DNA of 64,000 nt from Agapetus fuscipes (GCA_951799405.1 OX637342.1:3658001-3722000); one strand, 5' to 3'. Counted from the stretch's first letter, positions 9,168 through 20,648 are shown. The notes: a model not told the origin generated them from the sequence alone. Made by a program: numbers and translations.

Positions 9168-9392
9168 CTAATAGGTTGGTATGAGGCTGACAACCCATAC
9201 TGTGACAATTGTTTCACTTTGAAAATATCACCCGTATTTCAGGGAAGGATGTCAAGAGTTGAACTTTGTATGTTAATTTGAGATATGAATTTTTATTTTG
9301 TGTGTTCACATGCAGCACGCGTTTAACGCAAACTTACACTTGTCTACTTGTAGGCATGCATTTATAATGGATCTCAGATCAAAGATGTATTA
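9168..9392 (+). repeat. SINE-A copy, diverged
   Basis: Recognisable 5' end (TAATAGGTTGGTATGAGG), the CACCCGTATTTCAGGGAAGG hairpin and the GGCATGCATTTATAATGG 3' region. The tandem tail is eroded. Confidence 0.75.
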
Positions 9393-9931
9393 AAGCATCA
9401 GGAAGAGACGTGATTCTCAAATGAAATCGAAATGTATTGAAGCACGATTTCCGTGGGTGGTGCATGAAAGCCCAGTCGTAACACGAGATCTCCTCTGTAC
9501 TAAATGTCTTGTAACGTCTGGATAAGCTGAGCTGGCGTGTGTTGAAATCATACAGGCTAAGATGAAACAAAAGGATTGCATTGCGAGCATGCGATGGGTA
9601 TTCTGTAACAATCTATAACCGAAGATGCAGGGATATGTTAACATTGGAGATGCGTACATTTTGAGACAGGTCCGTAGCCTAGTCGTCTTCCCTTGTTCTA
9701 ATTTGGCTTATCCACCATTTGATTTAAAGACAAACTTAAAATTAAATTGTCTTTAGAATCGCATTCAACACAATCTAAGCTAAGAAAATAACAAAAAACA
9801 CGTTAATATGAGAGTTTTCTTACATATTTGTTAAAATAACTTTCTAGTTTTCATAAGATTTACTGGCACAGTACACATGCAAACATTGGTCATGTGAAGT
9901 AACGTCTATAAGAGATAATACAAACAGGCAC
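9393..9931. other. Mostly unassigned
   Basis: A few bases near 9662-9682 (CAGGTCCGTAGCCTAGTCG) look like a SINE-B head relic. The open frames on the minus strand (9379-9659) are not recognised as any family. Confidence 0.3.
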
Positions 9932-10210
9932 TTAGGTGACGTAGTGGTAAAGCTTTGGGCTCTTAATCGGAAGATTTTGAGTTAGATTCCCTGTGGAGCA
10001 CAAAAACAAAGAATTTCAATTCAACGATCTTCGTTGGGTTGGAAAATTCACTACCTTTACCAAAGACCGGTCACAAAAAGTTCATGAAGCCTTTTGGGTA
10101 TTGCTTGAAAACTGGCGCTTTCTATGGCAACAGCCAAGCTCGCAGAGTGATCTTGAGGTGTGATTCGCACATAAAAAAACGCTCATAAAATAAGTCATCT
10201 TAATTTTATT
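9932..10210 (+). repeat. SINE-B copy, near full length
   Basis: Head ACGTAGTGGTAAAGC (box A region) and TTGAGTTAGATTCCC (decayed box B), then the body with ACCAAAGACCGGTCAC, GGCGCTTTCTATGG and GTGTGATTCGCACATAAAA. The 3' end runs into GTCATCTTAATTTTATT. Confidence 0.8.
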
Positions 10211-10548
10211 GATTGTACAGGGATTTGTACTTTGTAATCTTTCATCTTATGTACAAGATAAAAAAATAAAACAATTTTGTTTTTTATTACTGCGAGTAGG
10301 TATGCTCTGAACAACGAACGGTTTCGCAAACAAACCGTTTGCGTTATCAGGTGCAAACATGAATCCTGTTTATATTATTATTATTATTTAGTGTGCCTAC
10401 ATACTATTTCATTCCACTTCGTAAGGGAAAATACTTACTTAAAAATACAATTTTATAACTACTGGGTAAACTACTAAACGGTGCGGTATAAAATTAGTCA
10501 ATTATAAGTAGGTATTTAATTCTCTTTTAGGTACCTTTGTATTATATT
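10211..10548. other. No recognised feature
   Basis: AT-rich sequence. No supported gene. Confidence 0.3.
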
Positions 10549-10828
10549 GTCGGGGTTATAGCCGCGTGGGCCAAGAGGGCTGATCTTTCTAGCGTGTTTC
10601 GAATGGAACAACGTTGGTTCGATCCCCGCTTGGGTCACTTGACTTTAACTTTGACCCTGGTTCAACAGATGTAATTGGGTAATTATTATTTAATAATTCA
10701 TTAATAATTAACAATAATGAATTATTAAATGATGATATTAATACCTGTTTCTGGCCAGGTAGAATAGGTTGGTGAATTGCATTCCTCTTCACAAATCTAT
10801 TTTTTAAAAAAAAAAAAAAAAAAAAAAT
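10549..10828 (+). repeat. tRNA-headed retroposon with poly(A) tail (SINE-D, single copy here)
   Basis: The box A-like TGGGCCAAGAGGGC and box B GGTTCGATCCCC lie about 50 bases apart. The element ends with a run of about 23 A at 10805-10828. Between them lies an AT-rich palindrome: ATTTAATAATTCATTA near 10687 pairs with TAATGAATTATTAAAT near 10715. The box A resembles a serine or leucine tRNA, but no long variable arm was confirmed. Only one copy is in the window. Confidence 0.6.
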
Positions 10829-10980
10829 TATACCAGCTACCACTTCTTTCAATACCATTAATTTATCTTTACCATCTATGGAATGCAGATCAATCAGGAA
10901 CTTTCAATGACACGGGCTATGAAAGGTCCTACTCCCGTTGACCTCCACTTCATATTGTTATTGGGTCACAGCGGCAGTAA

Positions 10981-11032
10981 CAATAACAATAAAAATAATA
11001 ATAATAATAACAATAATAATAGTAATAGGTAT
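10981..11032. repeat. AAT/CAAT microsatellite
   Basis: Simple repeat of AAT, ACAAT and AGTAAT units. Confidence 0.85.
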
Positions 11033-11167
11033 GTAAATGTCGGTCAGTAAAGCTCGGTGGGAAATCACCAGTCACGTATTGATCGGAGATTATTGAATTA
11101 CGAAATCTCGATCCGAATGGAAGTGAATATATAATACTTACATTGTGATGATGATGATGATGCTACT

Positions 11168-11252
11168 GTGACTGTAGCTCTGTCACCATTCAGCTACCGG
11201 TGGCCAAAGCCTTTGAAAAACAGTCTGCATTTTTTCTAACCCTTATATCACT
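11168..11252 (-). pseudogene. RTE-like 3' end fragment
   Basis: The reverse complement matches the last codons and tail of the RTE-like family (GGCCACCGGTAGCTGAATGG and GACAGAGCTACAGTCAC). Only ~85 bases remain. A GATGATGATGATG stretch sits just to the left. Confidence 0.6.
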
Positions 11253-11289
11253 ATTTAAATTGCATTTCATTATAGCTTTTGACTGGCAT

Positions 11290-11478
11290 GTCTAAATCTA
11301 AATCTAAATCTAAGCTGCCAAGATACGTATCATTTGAGATTCATATTAAATGCATTCCCACAAGCAGACACGCATAATTTCGCGCTTACACATGCCGCAT
11401 GTGGACCTACAATATAAAAAACCCAATCTCAAATGAACATAAGCCCTGCAACTCTTTACGACCTTCCCTGAAGCAGTA
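11290..11478 (-). repeat. SINE-A copy, 5' end missing
   Basis: CTAAATCTAAATCTAAATC tail at the left end, then the TCCACATGCGGCATGTG subfamily body on the minus strand. It breaks off at the CCTGAAGCAG position, so the first ~75 bases of the element are absent. Confidence 0.85.
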
Positions 11479-11491
11479 GTATAAAGTAGCA

Positions 11492-11785
11492 TGCGGTATA
11501 GATAAATGCTTCGGACTCGTAATCGGAAAGTCTTAGGTTCGATTTCCGGCGTAGCACAATAAATATATCATTTATATTTGCAAACATGATCTTTGCTGGG
11601 TTGAAAAATTCAAATTCCTTTACCCAAGACCGGTCACCAAAAGTTCATCCAGCCTGAAAGCAAATGGGTCTTACTTGAGAATTGGCGCTTTCTATAGCGA
11701 CGGCCAAGCTCGCAGAGGGCTCATGAGGTGTGATTTACACAAAAAAAGCGCTCACCAAATAAATCATCCTAATATTATTATTATT
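11492..11785 (+). repeat. SINE-B copy, near full length
   Basis: Head CTTCGGACTCGTAATCGG and TAGGTTCGATTTCCGGC (box B), body GCTGGGTTGAAAAATTC and CCCAAGACCGGTCACC, and tail GCGCTCACCAAATAAATC. Confidence 0.85.
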
Positions 11786-12229
11786 ACTGTTTTCCGCGAT
11801 ATCTTGACATGGTCCAAAGTAACTAGAGCTTTCGACCGTTTCGGTCATATCTGCGATGGACTTCTTCAGCATGATGTTTATGTGATGGAAACCCAAACCT
11901 CAGACACTTGAATCTGCGCTCTGCGGAGACATTGTTCAATAAGCCATTACATAAGTCTGCAAGCAGTGTTTGGTGAGTGTGCTTTTGCAATGGCAGCTCC
12001 AAATGCTTGAAATTGATTGCCACCTGTTGTTCGATAAAATTCACTTTAAGAAACGTCTCAAGGCCTTTATTTTGAAGCGTCTTTGGATTGACAATGGAGT
12101 GAAATCAACTAGATCATCACCATGAAACCTCAAAATTAACAAATACCAAGCAAGCCTTATCGCCTTCTTTCAGACGGTAAAAAAGAGGTTCATGATTTCA
12201 GCAAAAGTTAGTTATTACTTACAGTAAAA
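11786..12229. other. No recognised feature
   Basis: Short open frames on both strands look non-coding. Nothing classified. Confidence 0.3.
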
Positions 12230-12262
12230 ATTGTCAGCCTCATACCAACGTATGAGTCAAAG
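12230..12262 (-). repeat. SINE-A 5'-end remnant
   Basis: Only the first ~33 bases remain (reverse complement of GTCAGCCTCATACCAACG, then TATGAGTC). Confidence 0.5.
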
Positions 12263-12282
12263 AAGCTTAACAAAAACTACTC

Positions 12283-12403
12283 AGGATCTTTATTTTTAAT
12301 ATTAGCATATGCGACATTAAACCGATAAAAAAAACTACCCACACGTTTGACGTAAGTGCGTCTTTTTCATTCAATATAAAGTCGCTATGCTAACGTTGAA
12401 AAT
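12283..12403. repeat. Relic of palindromic MITE H
   Basis: The right arm (12333-12403) matches the right arm of the better copy at 23845-24004: ACTACCCACACG, AAGTGCGTCTTTTTC and AATATAAAGTCGCTATGC. The left arm survives only as ATTAGCATATGCGACATT. Confidence 0.6.
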
Positions 12404-12424
12404 ACCAGATATTATTACGTCGTG

Positions 12425-12540
12425 TCAGACATTACACTACTCTTGCCCAGTGTCGGGCAACATCCACTGCTTCACCATTACTCTCCATTAGGTCGGCCAG
12501 TGAGCAGCTTGTTGGTCAGGCCGGGCAGATCCGAAGATGA
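12425..12540 (-). pseudogene. LINE 3' end fragment (family K)
   Basis: Same ~100-base sequence as 42748-42856. Shared blocks include TTGCCCAGTGT, GGGCAA, CATTAGGTCGG and TGAGCAGCTT. On the minus strand it ends in a short GAT-type region, as expected for a retroposed LINE 3' end. Confidence 0.5.
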
Positions 12541-13096
12541 TCCATTGACTGTTGGGCTCCGACGGTAAAAAAACTTGAATAATTCATAAAAATAAAAATA
12601 CATTGAGCAGACTTTCACTTTGCAATATTCGTGATACGGTACGTGAAGAAAAACGAAGAGGGGTCTAAGGTTATCGTACCGAGCATTCGTTTTATTTCAG
12701 AGAACTCCTATCGGCGCTGATCGATATTGCCAATTCTGTTATTAAATGTTTCGAATGCAACCGGTCGGCTTGTCTGCAGGAATTGGGTCGATGGTGTAAT
12801 GGTTGTTGCAACCGGCGTCGTTAAATTTAATGGCGCGGGTTCCCTTCCCAGCTTGCCGATCGCTAAAAGCGCAGTGACATATTTAGACTGAGACACGACA
12901 AACTCGCCGAATTTGGAATATTAAAATTCCCCGTAAAAGTGAATTGGATTTCTGATTTCATGCTTCTTCTTTTCATGTCTTGTAAGATCCCCCCGACGTT
13001 GGTTATTACTGGTTATTACTTAAAAAAAAAAAAAAACTTAAGAAAGCTTTCTGATTTTAACAATGATTATTCAGAAATTTTAGCACTCGTTTTAAT
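12541..13096. other. No recognised feature
   Basis: Contains a GC-richer stretch (12700-12900) with a 62-codon minus-strand frame. No family recognised. Confidence 0.25.
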
Positions 13097-13330
13097 ATCT
13101 ATAATCTAGGTTGCAAGGATATATTCATTTAAAGTTCTCAAATGCATGCCCACAAACAAACACGTGTAGTTCGCGCTTACAAATGCTGAATGTGTACTTA
13201 CAAATAAAATCCAAACCTCAAATGAACATAAGCCCTAAAAGTTTTGCCGACCTTCCCTGACACATTGGCAAAGTGAACCATTTTTTACAGTATGGGTGGT
13301 AAGCCTCATGCCAAACTATAATTCAAGGAA
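13097..13330 (-). repeat. SINE-A copy, near full length
   Basis: GATTATA-tail subfamily on the minus strand, with a short deletion in the CACCCCTGTTTCAGGG region (CCTTCCCTGACACATTGG). Confidence 0.85.
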
Positions 13331-14394
13331 TACAAACAATTAATTACATCCAGTTATACAAACAAACAAACACTAGAAAATTTTAAAACAATAAAATAAT
13401 GTACATAAGTATGTAGCTTAAATTTTTGTTAAACGATATTTATCAAAAATTGAGTCGTATAGATTCAAAATAGGCATTCAAGGTTTTTTTTCCGAAAACA
13501 AGATAAATAGATGGAAGTGCAGAAACATTGTCAATCTTTCCATGCATAAATCTCATTTGCAAAAAAATCTAGATTGACGCATTTGTTTTCATACGACTGA
13601 GTTAACAAAACGGTAAGCAATAATTTATTATCAACTCACATTCTCAATATAAAAAAAGATTAAGTAGTGATAGAAACAATAATTGGGAAAAAGATTATAA
13701 AATAAATTAAATCGCATTCAGTAATATAAACCAGATCATTTTTTAAAGTAATACAATTTTAAAATTATCAGATGAATACTGTTTGTTTAACCGTAATAAA
13801 GTCCGCACACTTGAAAACGTCAAAAAAAGCTGGTTGCTACGACAGAGGTTATCATAATCAGGTCTTGGTTGCTTAGGACACAAATCTCATAAGCGAGTTT
13901 ATTTTTAAAGGTTTTCGTTTGACCTTTGCTAAAGTGCTTTCAAAGATAAAAAAAATAGTTAGTAAAAATAAAAACAAATTTCATATTTCAAACGCATATG
14001 ATAACGGCAATCCATTAACGAAATGGAAATTAAGTAAATTTTGTTTTGAAAAAAAATATACATACAAAAATTTTGCTTGACAAATTTGATGCAAAAAAGT
14101 GAATTGGACAGCATTAGCTAAATCAACGTCAGCCAAACAAATTGCACTTTACCAAAACGCCTTGAACAGAAAAAAAAAACAATCCAATTACAGTCCATGA
14201 AACAATAAATCATTCCGACACCGCAAAAAGCAGTTTAAACAAAAAATGCATTAAACAAAGCGTTTGTTTGATTGCTAGAACTGTTCATTACTGAAAGGAT
14301 CTATCAATCAGATCGTATGGTTTCCGTCAGCTAAGGCTCATAGAGGGTGTTGGAGGAAATCGAGAACAGAAATCTTGCGGTTCCTGCAAGGCAA
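13331..14394. other. AT-rich spacer
   Basis: No gene or recognised repeat in about 1 kb. Confidence 0.3.
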
Positions 14395-14395
14395 C

Positions 14396-14482
14396 AACTC
14401 ACGAACCTAGATTGTTTCCAAACTAGGTCCGTGATTGTTTCCAATCTAGGTCCGTGATTGTTTCCAATCTTGGTCGTGAGTG
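14396..14482. repeat. Tandem repeat, ~23-bp unit, three to four copies
   Basis: Units of the form CTAGGTCCGTGATTGTTTCC. The outermost copies are diverged. Confidence 0.8.
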
Positions 14483-14694
14483 AGGAGTCTGTTTAATAGG
14501 AAGAAACCGGGATTGTCAAATTAATTATTAAATATATGCACATTTTAACAAATTAAACATTAGATTGAAGAGTCAACAGATCTAGATTAATCAAGGACTA
14601 TTAAATTTCTACACGGTATTAGTTGTCGTGACCTTTTTAATTAATTAAAAAATGGCAATGTAATAAATTTATTAAATGTAATTCGTCGTGTATG
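14483..14694. other. No recognised feature
   Basis: AT-rich sequence. Nothing supported. Confidence 0.3.
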
Positions 14695-14774
14695 TTCCTT
14701 GACTTATAGGTTGGTATGCGGCTGACCACCTATGCTGTAAAAATACATATCTTTGCAGCTTAGATTTAGATTTC
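14695..14774 (+). repeat. SINE-A internal-deletion derivative, ~80 bp
   Basis: Perfect 5' end (TTCCTTGACTTATAGGTTGG to the CTGTAAAAA motif) fused directly to the 3' end (TACATATCTTTGCAGCTTAG plus GATTTA tail). The central ~170 bases are absent. Confidence 0.85.
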
Positions 14775-15535
14775 ACTTTCATGGTCGGAGTTATATTACA
14801 AATTGTTTTTGTTTTCTTTCCGATTAGACCATGGTGTATTTGCAGCTTTTTTATCTGCCAACGTTTCGCTTTTTCTTGCAGAAAGCATTCTCAAGGCGAG
14901 TTATCAAAGCGCTGCGGCGGTCTGATTCACCTTTGCGGTCGTTTGATGAGGTTTACAATTTTTAAATATCTCAGCAACATATAAAACACAAACTACGAAT
15001 CAAGGAAAAAATATGAATAAACCTGTGAACTTATTGTTAAATCATTTGACCATCAAAAACGCAAATATTACGTATACACCACATCCCACTGTGGGTCTTT
15101 TACTAGAGGTGAAACATCTCCAGATTTTCCCCCACTCTCTTATCTAAGCCTAAATCGGAATCCCCTCACCACACTATTCCTAAATTGGATGGAATCTAGG
15201 ACTGTAAATGTGCACCTTCCGCTGAGCTATCTCCTTGGCGGAGTGTTACATCAGCCCGCCGGTCGTGCATCGGGCTGATTGGAAACAGCGCGCTATTGAT
15301 TTAGCTGGGAGAAATATGGCTGAAGATTTGGCCACAAACACAGCCAGGTTAACCAGATGGCGGAGTTAAAAGTTACTCGTATATTACACAAGAGACGTTT
15401 CCGCCTCTCCACTAAAGGCAACGATTTTTGACAGTGTGGTTCAAGAGGAAATATATCGATCGCTTTTACAACATGTTGAATAATGGTGAAATGAGACAAA
15501 TGTTCCTCTTTTTCTCGATTTACAAAAAAAAGAAA
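14775..15535. other. No recognised feature
   Basis: A 67-codon plus frame (14781-14984) and a 68-codon minus frame (15293-15499) are present. Neither resembles a known family. Confidence 0.25.
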
Positions 15536-15539
15536 ACAG

Positions 15540-15635
15540 CTTTGAAACTCTTGCCAACATAACCTGAAACAAACCTGGCGAAAATAAACCCATTTCTACA
15601 GTTTGGGTGGTCAGTCAAATCTATGAGTCTAGGAT
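15540..15635 (-). repeat. SINE-A 5' part, diverged
   Basis: Minus-strand match to the first ~95 bases (complement of AACTCTTGCC, CCCATTTCTACAG, GGGTGGTCAG and TATGAGTC). Confidence 0.6.
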
Positions 15636-15684
15636 TAAAAGTAACAGTTAATAACATACGCAAATCAGCTACACGTAACGTCTA

Positions 15685-15795
15685 ACTTCTTTGCTGCATC
15701 ATCCTCGAAGGGGTAGCATATGGCGATTCGGGACCTATTTATTTTTATGGGTAAGGGGCTCGACTTTATGCTTAACACTTCAGTTCAAGCGGTTG
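15685..15795 (-). repeat. SINE-C 3' part, diverged
   Basis: CATCCTCGAAGGGGTAGCATATGGCGA and ATTTATTTTTATGGGTAAGG, then AACACTTCAGTTCAAG, align with the second half of SINE-C on the minus strand. Confidence 0.6.
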
Positions 15796-16019
15796 GCATA
15801 AAAAAATTAGAAAAACCATGAAAAATAAAAGAATTATGAAAATGAACATTTCAAATTTAAAAGCCTTTAAAACCACCAACATTGAAGATAAAACACCATT
15901 TTTTTTCGGTCTTTGCATACTTATTTTTCATTAAAGTATTATGCAAACTCAGCCCCACTTTAACCGAATCCCTCAAACTGAGGCCCCCTTAAATAAAAAA
16001 AGGTCGCGAATTTCCAAAT

Positions 16020-16062
16020 CGGGGATAACGCAAGCGAAAAGTTACACAATATGTGTAGCTTG
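16020..16062 (+). repeat. SINE-C 3'-end fragment
   Basis: GGGATAACGCAAGCGAAAAG and TTACACAATATGTGTAGCTT match the SINE-C terminus. Confidence 0.6.
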
Positions 16063-16079
16063 TTTACTTTTCTCCTTTT

Positions 16080-16180
16080 TCATCCATCCAAAGGTCCATC
16101 CAGCCGTACAGCAACTGGAGTATTCGCGCTTTGTAGTGACGACCAAGCTCGTACACCTCTGCGGCACTACAACAAGTGTC
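16080..16180 (+). repeat. SINE-B body fragment
   Basis: GGTCCATCCAGCCGTACAGCAACTGG, then GCGCTTTGTAGTGACGACCAAGCTCG, matches the SINE-B middle. Neither tRNA head nor 3' end is present. Confidence 0.65.
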
Positions 16181-17719
16181 ATGGACCCCTGGAGTCTCTA
16201 GAAAGGGAGTCTCCCGCACAGGATTTCTTAAAAAAATATATGGCTCTCTCATTCATTCGCTATGTAAGAGTTTTATTTCAAAATTGCTAATGATTTTTTT
16301 CCACCATATTTCATCCTAATGGCCATAATTTCCAACACAATACTAAATTGAAGGGTGCGCCTAATAACGGCGTGCAAGATAACTAAAATTACAAATGCAC
16401 GACGCACCTATTTAACTTATCAGATGAAGTGGCCTGACCTTTGTGCGGGGTATCTGAGACAAATGAGATATTGCGCCAGCACATACACAATATTGATTTA
16501 AAGTGCCATGAAATTATTAGTGAAGGAAAATGTGGAAATGTGATGTTTTGTCATCTTCTTTTAAATGTCGCATCTCGAGGAATTTCGTTTGGTTTTGTCG
16601 TGTGAACAAAGGAAAACACTATGTACATTGTATATGCATTTGTTCTTTGTTACTTGGCCTCTCGAAAATTGTTTGTATGCGAGGTTTTACACCAGCGTTC
16701 ATCAAACGTTGGTTTTATTATAAAATGACACAAAAAGGTCTTAGAAGTTTTCATAATGTAAATTTGTTGAAGCAAACGAGTTGTATAGAACGAAAGGAGG
16801 CAGTGTAGGACTTTTTTTAAAGTAATATAAATAAAGGGAAACATGGAACAAAACATTCGCTTTGTGGTCAATTTTATCCTAGATTTTTGCCTTTAGTTTC
16901 TTTACGACTCAAAGAAAAGTAACTATTAGCTGTAAAATGAAGCATAATGAGATGCTTGACAATACGAATAATTTCTTTAAATAAGGCAATTACAAATATA
17001 TAGATAATACAAAGAAATATCTACGGAAATAGTACATTTTAAAAAATGTTTGCGATATAGTAGGATACGCCAAAGCAGAAAAAAACAAATCTGTAAGTCC
17101 CTAAAAATCATTTACGTGTAAAAAACTGATTTGAACACTGTAAGATGTAAAAAGAAAATTTAAAAAAAACTCTATTCAATACCAAGCACGGTTAATGACA
17201 GTTATTACTAAAATGCATGATGCAGATGAGAGTGACATGACAGTTAGTTACTCTCTTAATTTTTGTACAAAAAGTGAAGTTTTAAAACCATGATTTTAGA
17301 TAAATATGGTTGCAAAATCGGGGCGGTACAAAATACCTTAAAACGTCATTTAAAACAATATACAAAGTAACGGTTGTTTGCATACATAAACTTCAATAGA
17401 CGTGCATTAACATCAGGTGGGAATGTTGCTCTAACTAAAGCTATCGCATCTGATAACATGCAAAAAATATTAAAAGCCAAGACATGTTGGCGTAAAACAT
17501 AATCGTAACTCTAGTTTTATTCCTTGGCTGAAATTTTGCAACGAGGTGACAAACCCAAGGCCATGAGAAAACTGATCCATTCTACTGTGAAAATATTCAG
17601 ATTAGACCTTCTATACCAGTTTTAATTTTGCAATTATTTTGATTTCGCGAACCCTTTACAGGTTGGAAAATTCTGGCGAGCGCCTTGACCAGTTTTCCAA
17701 CCTTTTGTCACCGAAATGG
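16181..17719. other. AT-rich spacer
   Basis: About 1.5 kb without a recognised gene or repeat. The longest frame (16530-16808, 92 codons) has no recognisable features. Confidence 0.25.
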
Positions 17720-17792
17720 AATCTAAATCTAAGCTGCAAAGATATATATCATTTAAGATTCATATTAAACGCATTCCTACAAGCAGAAATGT
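17720..17792 (-). repeat. SINE-A 3'-end fragment
   Basis: AATCTAAATCTAAGCTGC tail and ~70 bases of the 3' region on the minus strand. Confidence 0.75.
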
Positions 17793-17992
17793 AAAAATAC
17801 ACTGCCAAAATTTACACGTACTAAAATATTTTTGTACCAAAATTGAATCCAACATAAATGTCATTCTTAGAGATACAGATATGTACTTTAACCAAACTTA
17901 GTCATTGTTTTTCAAAATTACTTAACTCCATTATAAATAGCGTGCAAAATGACCTCTGTGTAAAAAAATATATATATAGTTTTTTTATCTTA

Positions 17993-18230
17993 TTCCATGA
18001 CTTAGAGGTTGGTATGAGGCTGACCACCCATACTGTAAAAATGGTTCACTTTGCCAATGTCACCCTTGTTTCAGGGAAGGTCGGCAAGAGTTGCAGGGCT
18101 TATGTTCATTTGAGATTGGGTATTTATATTGTAGGTCCACATGCGGCATGTGTTTGCTTTTGGGAATGCGTTTAAGATGAATCTTAAATGATGTATATCT
18201 TTGCAGCTTAGATTTAGATTTAGATTTAGA
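17993..18230 (+). repeat. SINE-A copy, near full length
   Basis: Starts TTCCATGACTTAGAGG. The GATTTA tail ends at 18230. A short deletion removes part of the GCGCGAAATTATGCGTG region. It abuts an inverted copy tail-to-body. Confidence 0.85.
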
Positions 18231-18410
18231 CATGTATAATTTCGCGCTAACACATACCGCATGTGAACCTACAATATAAAAACCCAATCTCAAATGAACA
18301 TAAGCCCTACAACTCTAGCATACTTTCCCTGACACAGGGGTGACATTGGCAAAGTGAACCATTTTTTACAGTATGGGTGGGCAGCTTCATACCAACCTAT
18401 AGGTCAAGCA
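18231..18410 (-). repeat. SINE-A copy, 3' end missing
   Basis: Minus-strand copy from the GCGCGAAATTATACATG middle to the 5' end (complement of ACCAACCTATAGGTCAAG). With 17993-18230 it makes a ~180-base inverted repeat. Confidence 0.85.
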
Positions 18411-18884
18411 TTGTCAAAAAGCATGCGACTGTCTAACACTACTAACCTGGTAGTAACTACAATTTTCAGTTTAATTAAATGCTTTTTGTAGTATATTACT
18501 ATCGAAATTTAACCATGATTTTTCAAAATTTTCAAAAAATAAGCAAGCACATGGAATCATAGTAAATTGTGTTATTATTTTGCCTGCGACCCCCTTGGGA
18601 GACACGACCCGCAGATTAAAAAAAATCACTTCTCTATAATATAATTATACCTCAGAGATAAATTAATCGACGAAGGACCGATGGGACAAGAACCAACGTT
18701 GTTTTAATTCAAACACGCGCTTTAAACTCACCATCATTTAACCCACTCGTTTGTAGTGTCAATTTTTCCTCAGAATAAATACATTGTATCTTGCATTCAA
18801 AATAACACATTAGACAATTCATTAGAGCTTAAAGTATCAAATAACTTGAACCATTTTTTTTCAAACATGCTTGTCAGAGAATTA
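18411..18884. other. No recognised feature
   Basis: AT-rich sequence. Nothing supported. Confidence 0.3.
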
Positions 18885-19132
18885 TTCCTGGACTTATAGG
18901 TTGGTATGAGGCTAACCACCCATACTGTAAAAAATTGTTCACTTTGCCAATGTCACCCCTGTGTCAGGGAAGGTCGGCAAAAGTTGTAGCGCTTATGTTC
19001 ATTTGAGGTTTGGATTTTATTTGTAAGTACACATTCAGCATTTGTAAGCGCGAACTACACGCGTTTGTTTGTGGACATGCATTTGAGAACTTTAAATGAA
19101 TATATCCTTGGAACTTAGATGATAGATTATAG
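18885..19132 (+). repeat. SINE-A copy, full length
   Basis: GATTATA-tail subfamily with the ACACATTCAGCATTTGTAAG middle. Few differences from 21925-22175. Confidence 0.9.
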
Positions 19133-19679
19133 CTTGTCAAAGTCACCGTCTTGATCCGCTAGGCCATAGCGCCGACTTGTTTTGAAAGTAAAGCAATATT
19201 GGAAGAAGAGCACTCTGCTCTTTCAATAACGTGATCTAAATAATGCATGAGACATTTGAGAATAAATGATACTAGCAGGGCAGTATTGTGTCTTCAAAGA
19301 GCTTTCGATTAACTCAACCGACCGCACGACTGTTAAAGAGATGCATCTAGAACGTTTGCTTTTACTTGCAATATCATTAACAGCGACAACACTTTCTCAT
19401 CAAGTATAACAATGAAGAATAGCACTGAGACATGAGTGTTTAACTGGCAATGCTTCGGATCTCACGGCGCGATCATGTCTCCAACAAGGAACATCCTCCG
19501 ACGGATGAATAATAATTGAAAATCTATGTTGCGAAAATATAACAATTTTAATATACATCCAATCTGCTCCTAAAGATGCCTCATTAGACGAAAATGTTCG
19601 AGCACAAAAAATAAATAAATAAGTGAATTAAAACTATGTTTACCCATTTGAATTTTAAACTATATATTTTTTTTAAATT
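19133..19679. other. No recognised feature
   Basis: Nothing supported. Confidence 0.3.
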
Positions 19680-19806
19680 AATATTAAATGCATGCCCACA
19701 AATAGACGTCTAACTTTGTGCTTACAATCAATGCTGCATGTGTACTTTCAACGTAAAAATCCAAGCCTCAAATTAACATACACCCTGCTACGTTTGCCGA
19801 CCTGCC
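19680..19806 (-). repeat. SINE-A copy truncated by the assembly gap
   Basis: Minus-strand 3' half (ATTAAATGCATGCCCACAAA to GCCGACCTGCC). The 5' half would lie in the N run. Confidence 0.75.
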
Positions 19807-20006
19807 NNNNNNNNNNNNNNNNNNNNNNNNNNNNNNNNNNNNNNNNNNNNNNNNNNNNNNNNNNNNNNNNNNNNNNNNNNNNNNNNNNNNNNNNNNNNNN
19901 NNNNNNNNNNNNNNNNNNNNNNNNNNNNNNNNNNNNNNNNNNNNNNNNNNNNNNNNNNNNNNNNNNNNNNNNNNNNNNNNNNNNNNNNNNNNNNNNNNNN
20001 NNNNNN
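19807..20006. other. Assembly gap, 200 N
   Basis: Exactly 200 unknown bases. The length is probably a scaffolding placeholder. Frames called across it are meaningless. Confidence 0.99.
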
Positions 20007-20396
20007 TCAAAACTCTTTTGATACGTAGCTGATCCATTGTTTATTTTGTATGAAAAATTCACTTTAGGAGGCGGCTGAGCATGGATTTTCTGTGTGTGAA
20101 CAACACCGTAAGTTTTCCACTTGGCGTAGAAATCTTCACCGCAAGAGAGTACTGTGCAGATTCGCGTGAAATGGTGAATAAATATGCCGGTGTCGGTATA
20201 TACAGAGGGCTCACAGTTCGTGAGCTTAGTAGATAAGTCCCGCAGACTTATTACACGGCTCTCGGCTAATATTTCTAGATGCCGAGACTAAATAGGCGGT
20301 TCAGGACACAGCCAGCAGAACAGAAACCATTTTTGCTAAAAGCAACATTTTTAAAGAACCCTTGATAGCGATTGTCTATGAGTCAAAAAACAATGA
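20007..20396. other. Unassigned, less AT-rich
   Basis: About 390 bases with no recognised family. Confidence 0.25.
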
Positions 20397-20648
20397 TTCC
20401 TTGACTTATAGGTTGGTATGAGGCTGACCACCCATACTGTAAAAAATGGTTCACTTTGCCAATGTCACCCCTGTTTCAGGGAATGCCGGCAAGAGTTGCA
20501 GGGCTGTTGTTCATTTGAGGTTGGGATTTTATTTGTAAGTACACAATCAGCATTTGTAAGCGCGAACTACACGTGTTTGTTTGTGGGCATACATCTGAGA
20601 GCTTTAAATAAATATATCCTTGCAATTTAGATTATAGATTATAGATTG
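20397..20648 (+). repeat. SINE-A copy, full length
   Basis: TTCCTTGACTTATAGGTTGG start and GATTATAGATTATAGATT tail. Confidence 0.9.

Noticed and set aside
19692..20062. Frames spanning the N gap
   Set aside because: They consist mostly of unknown residues and carry no information.
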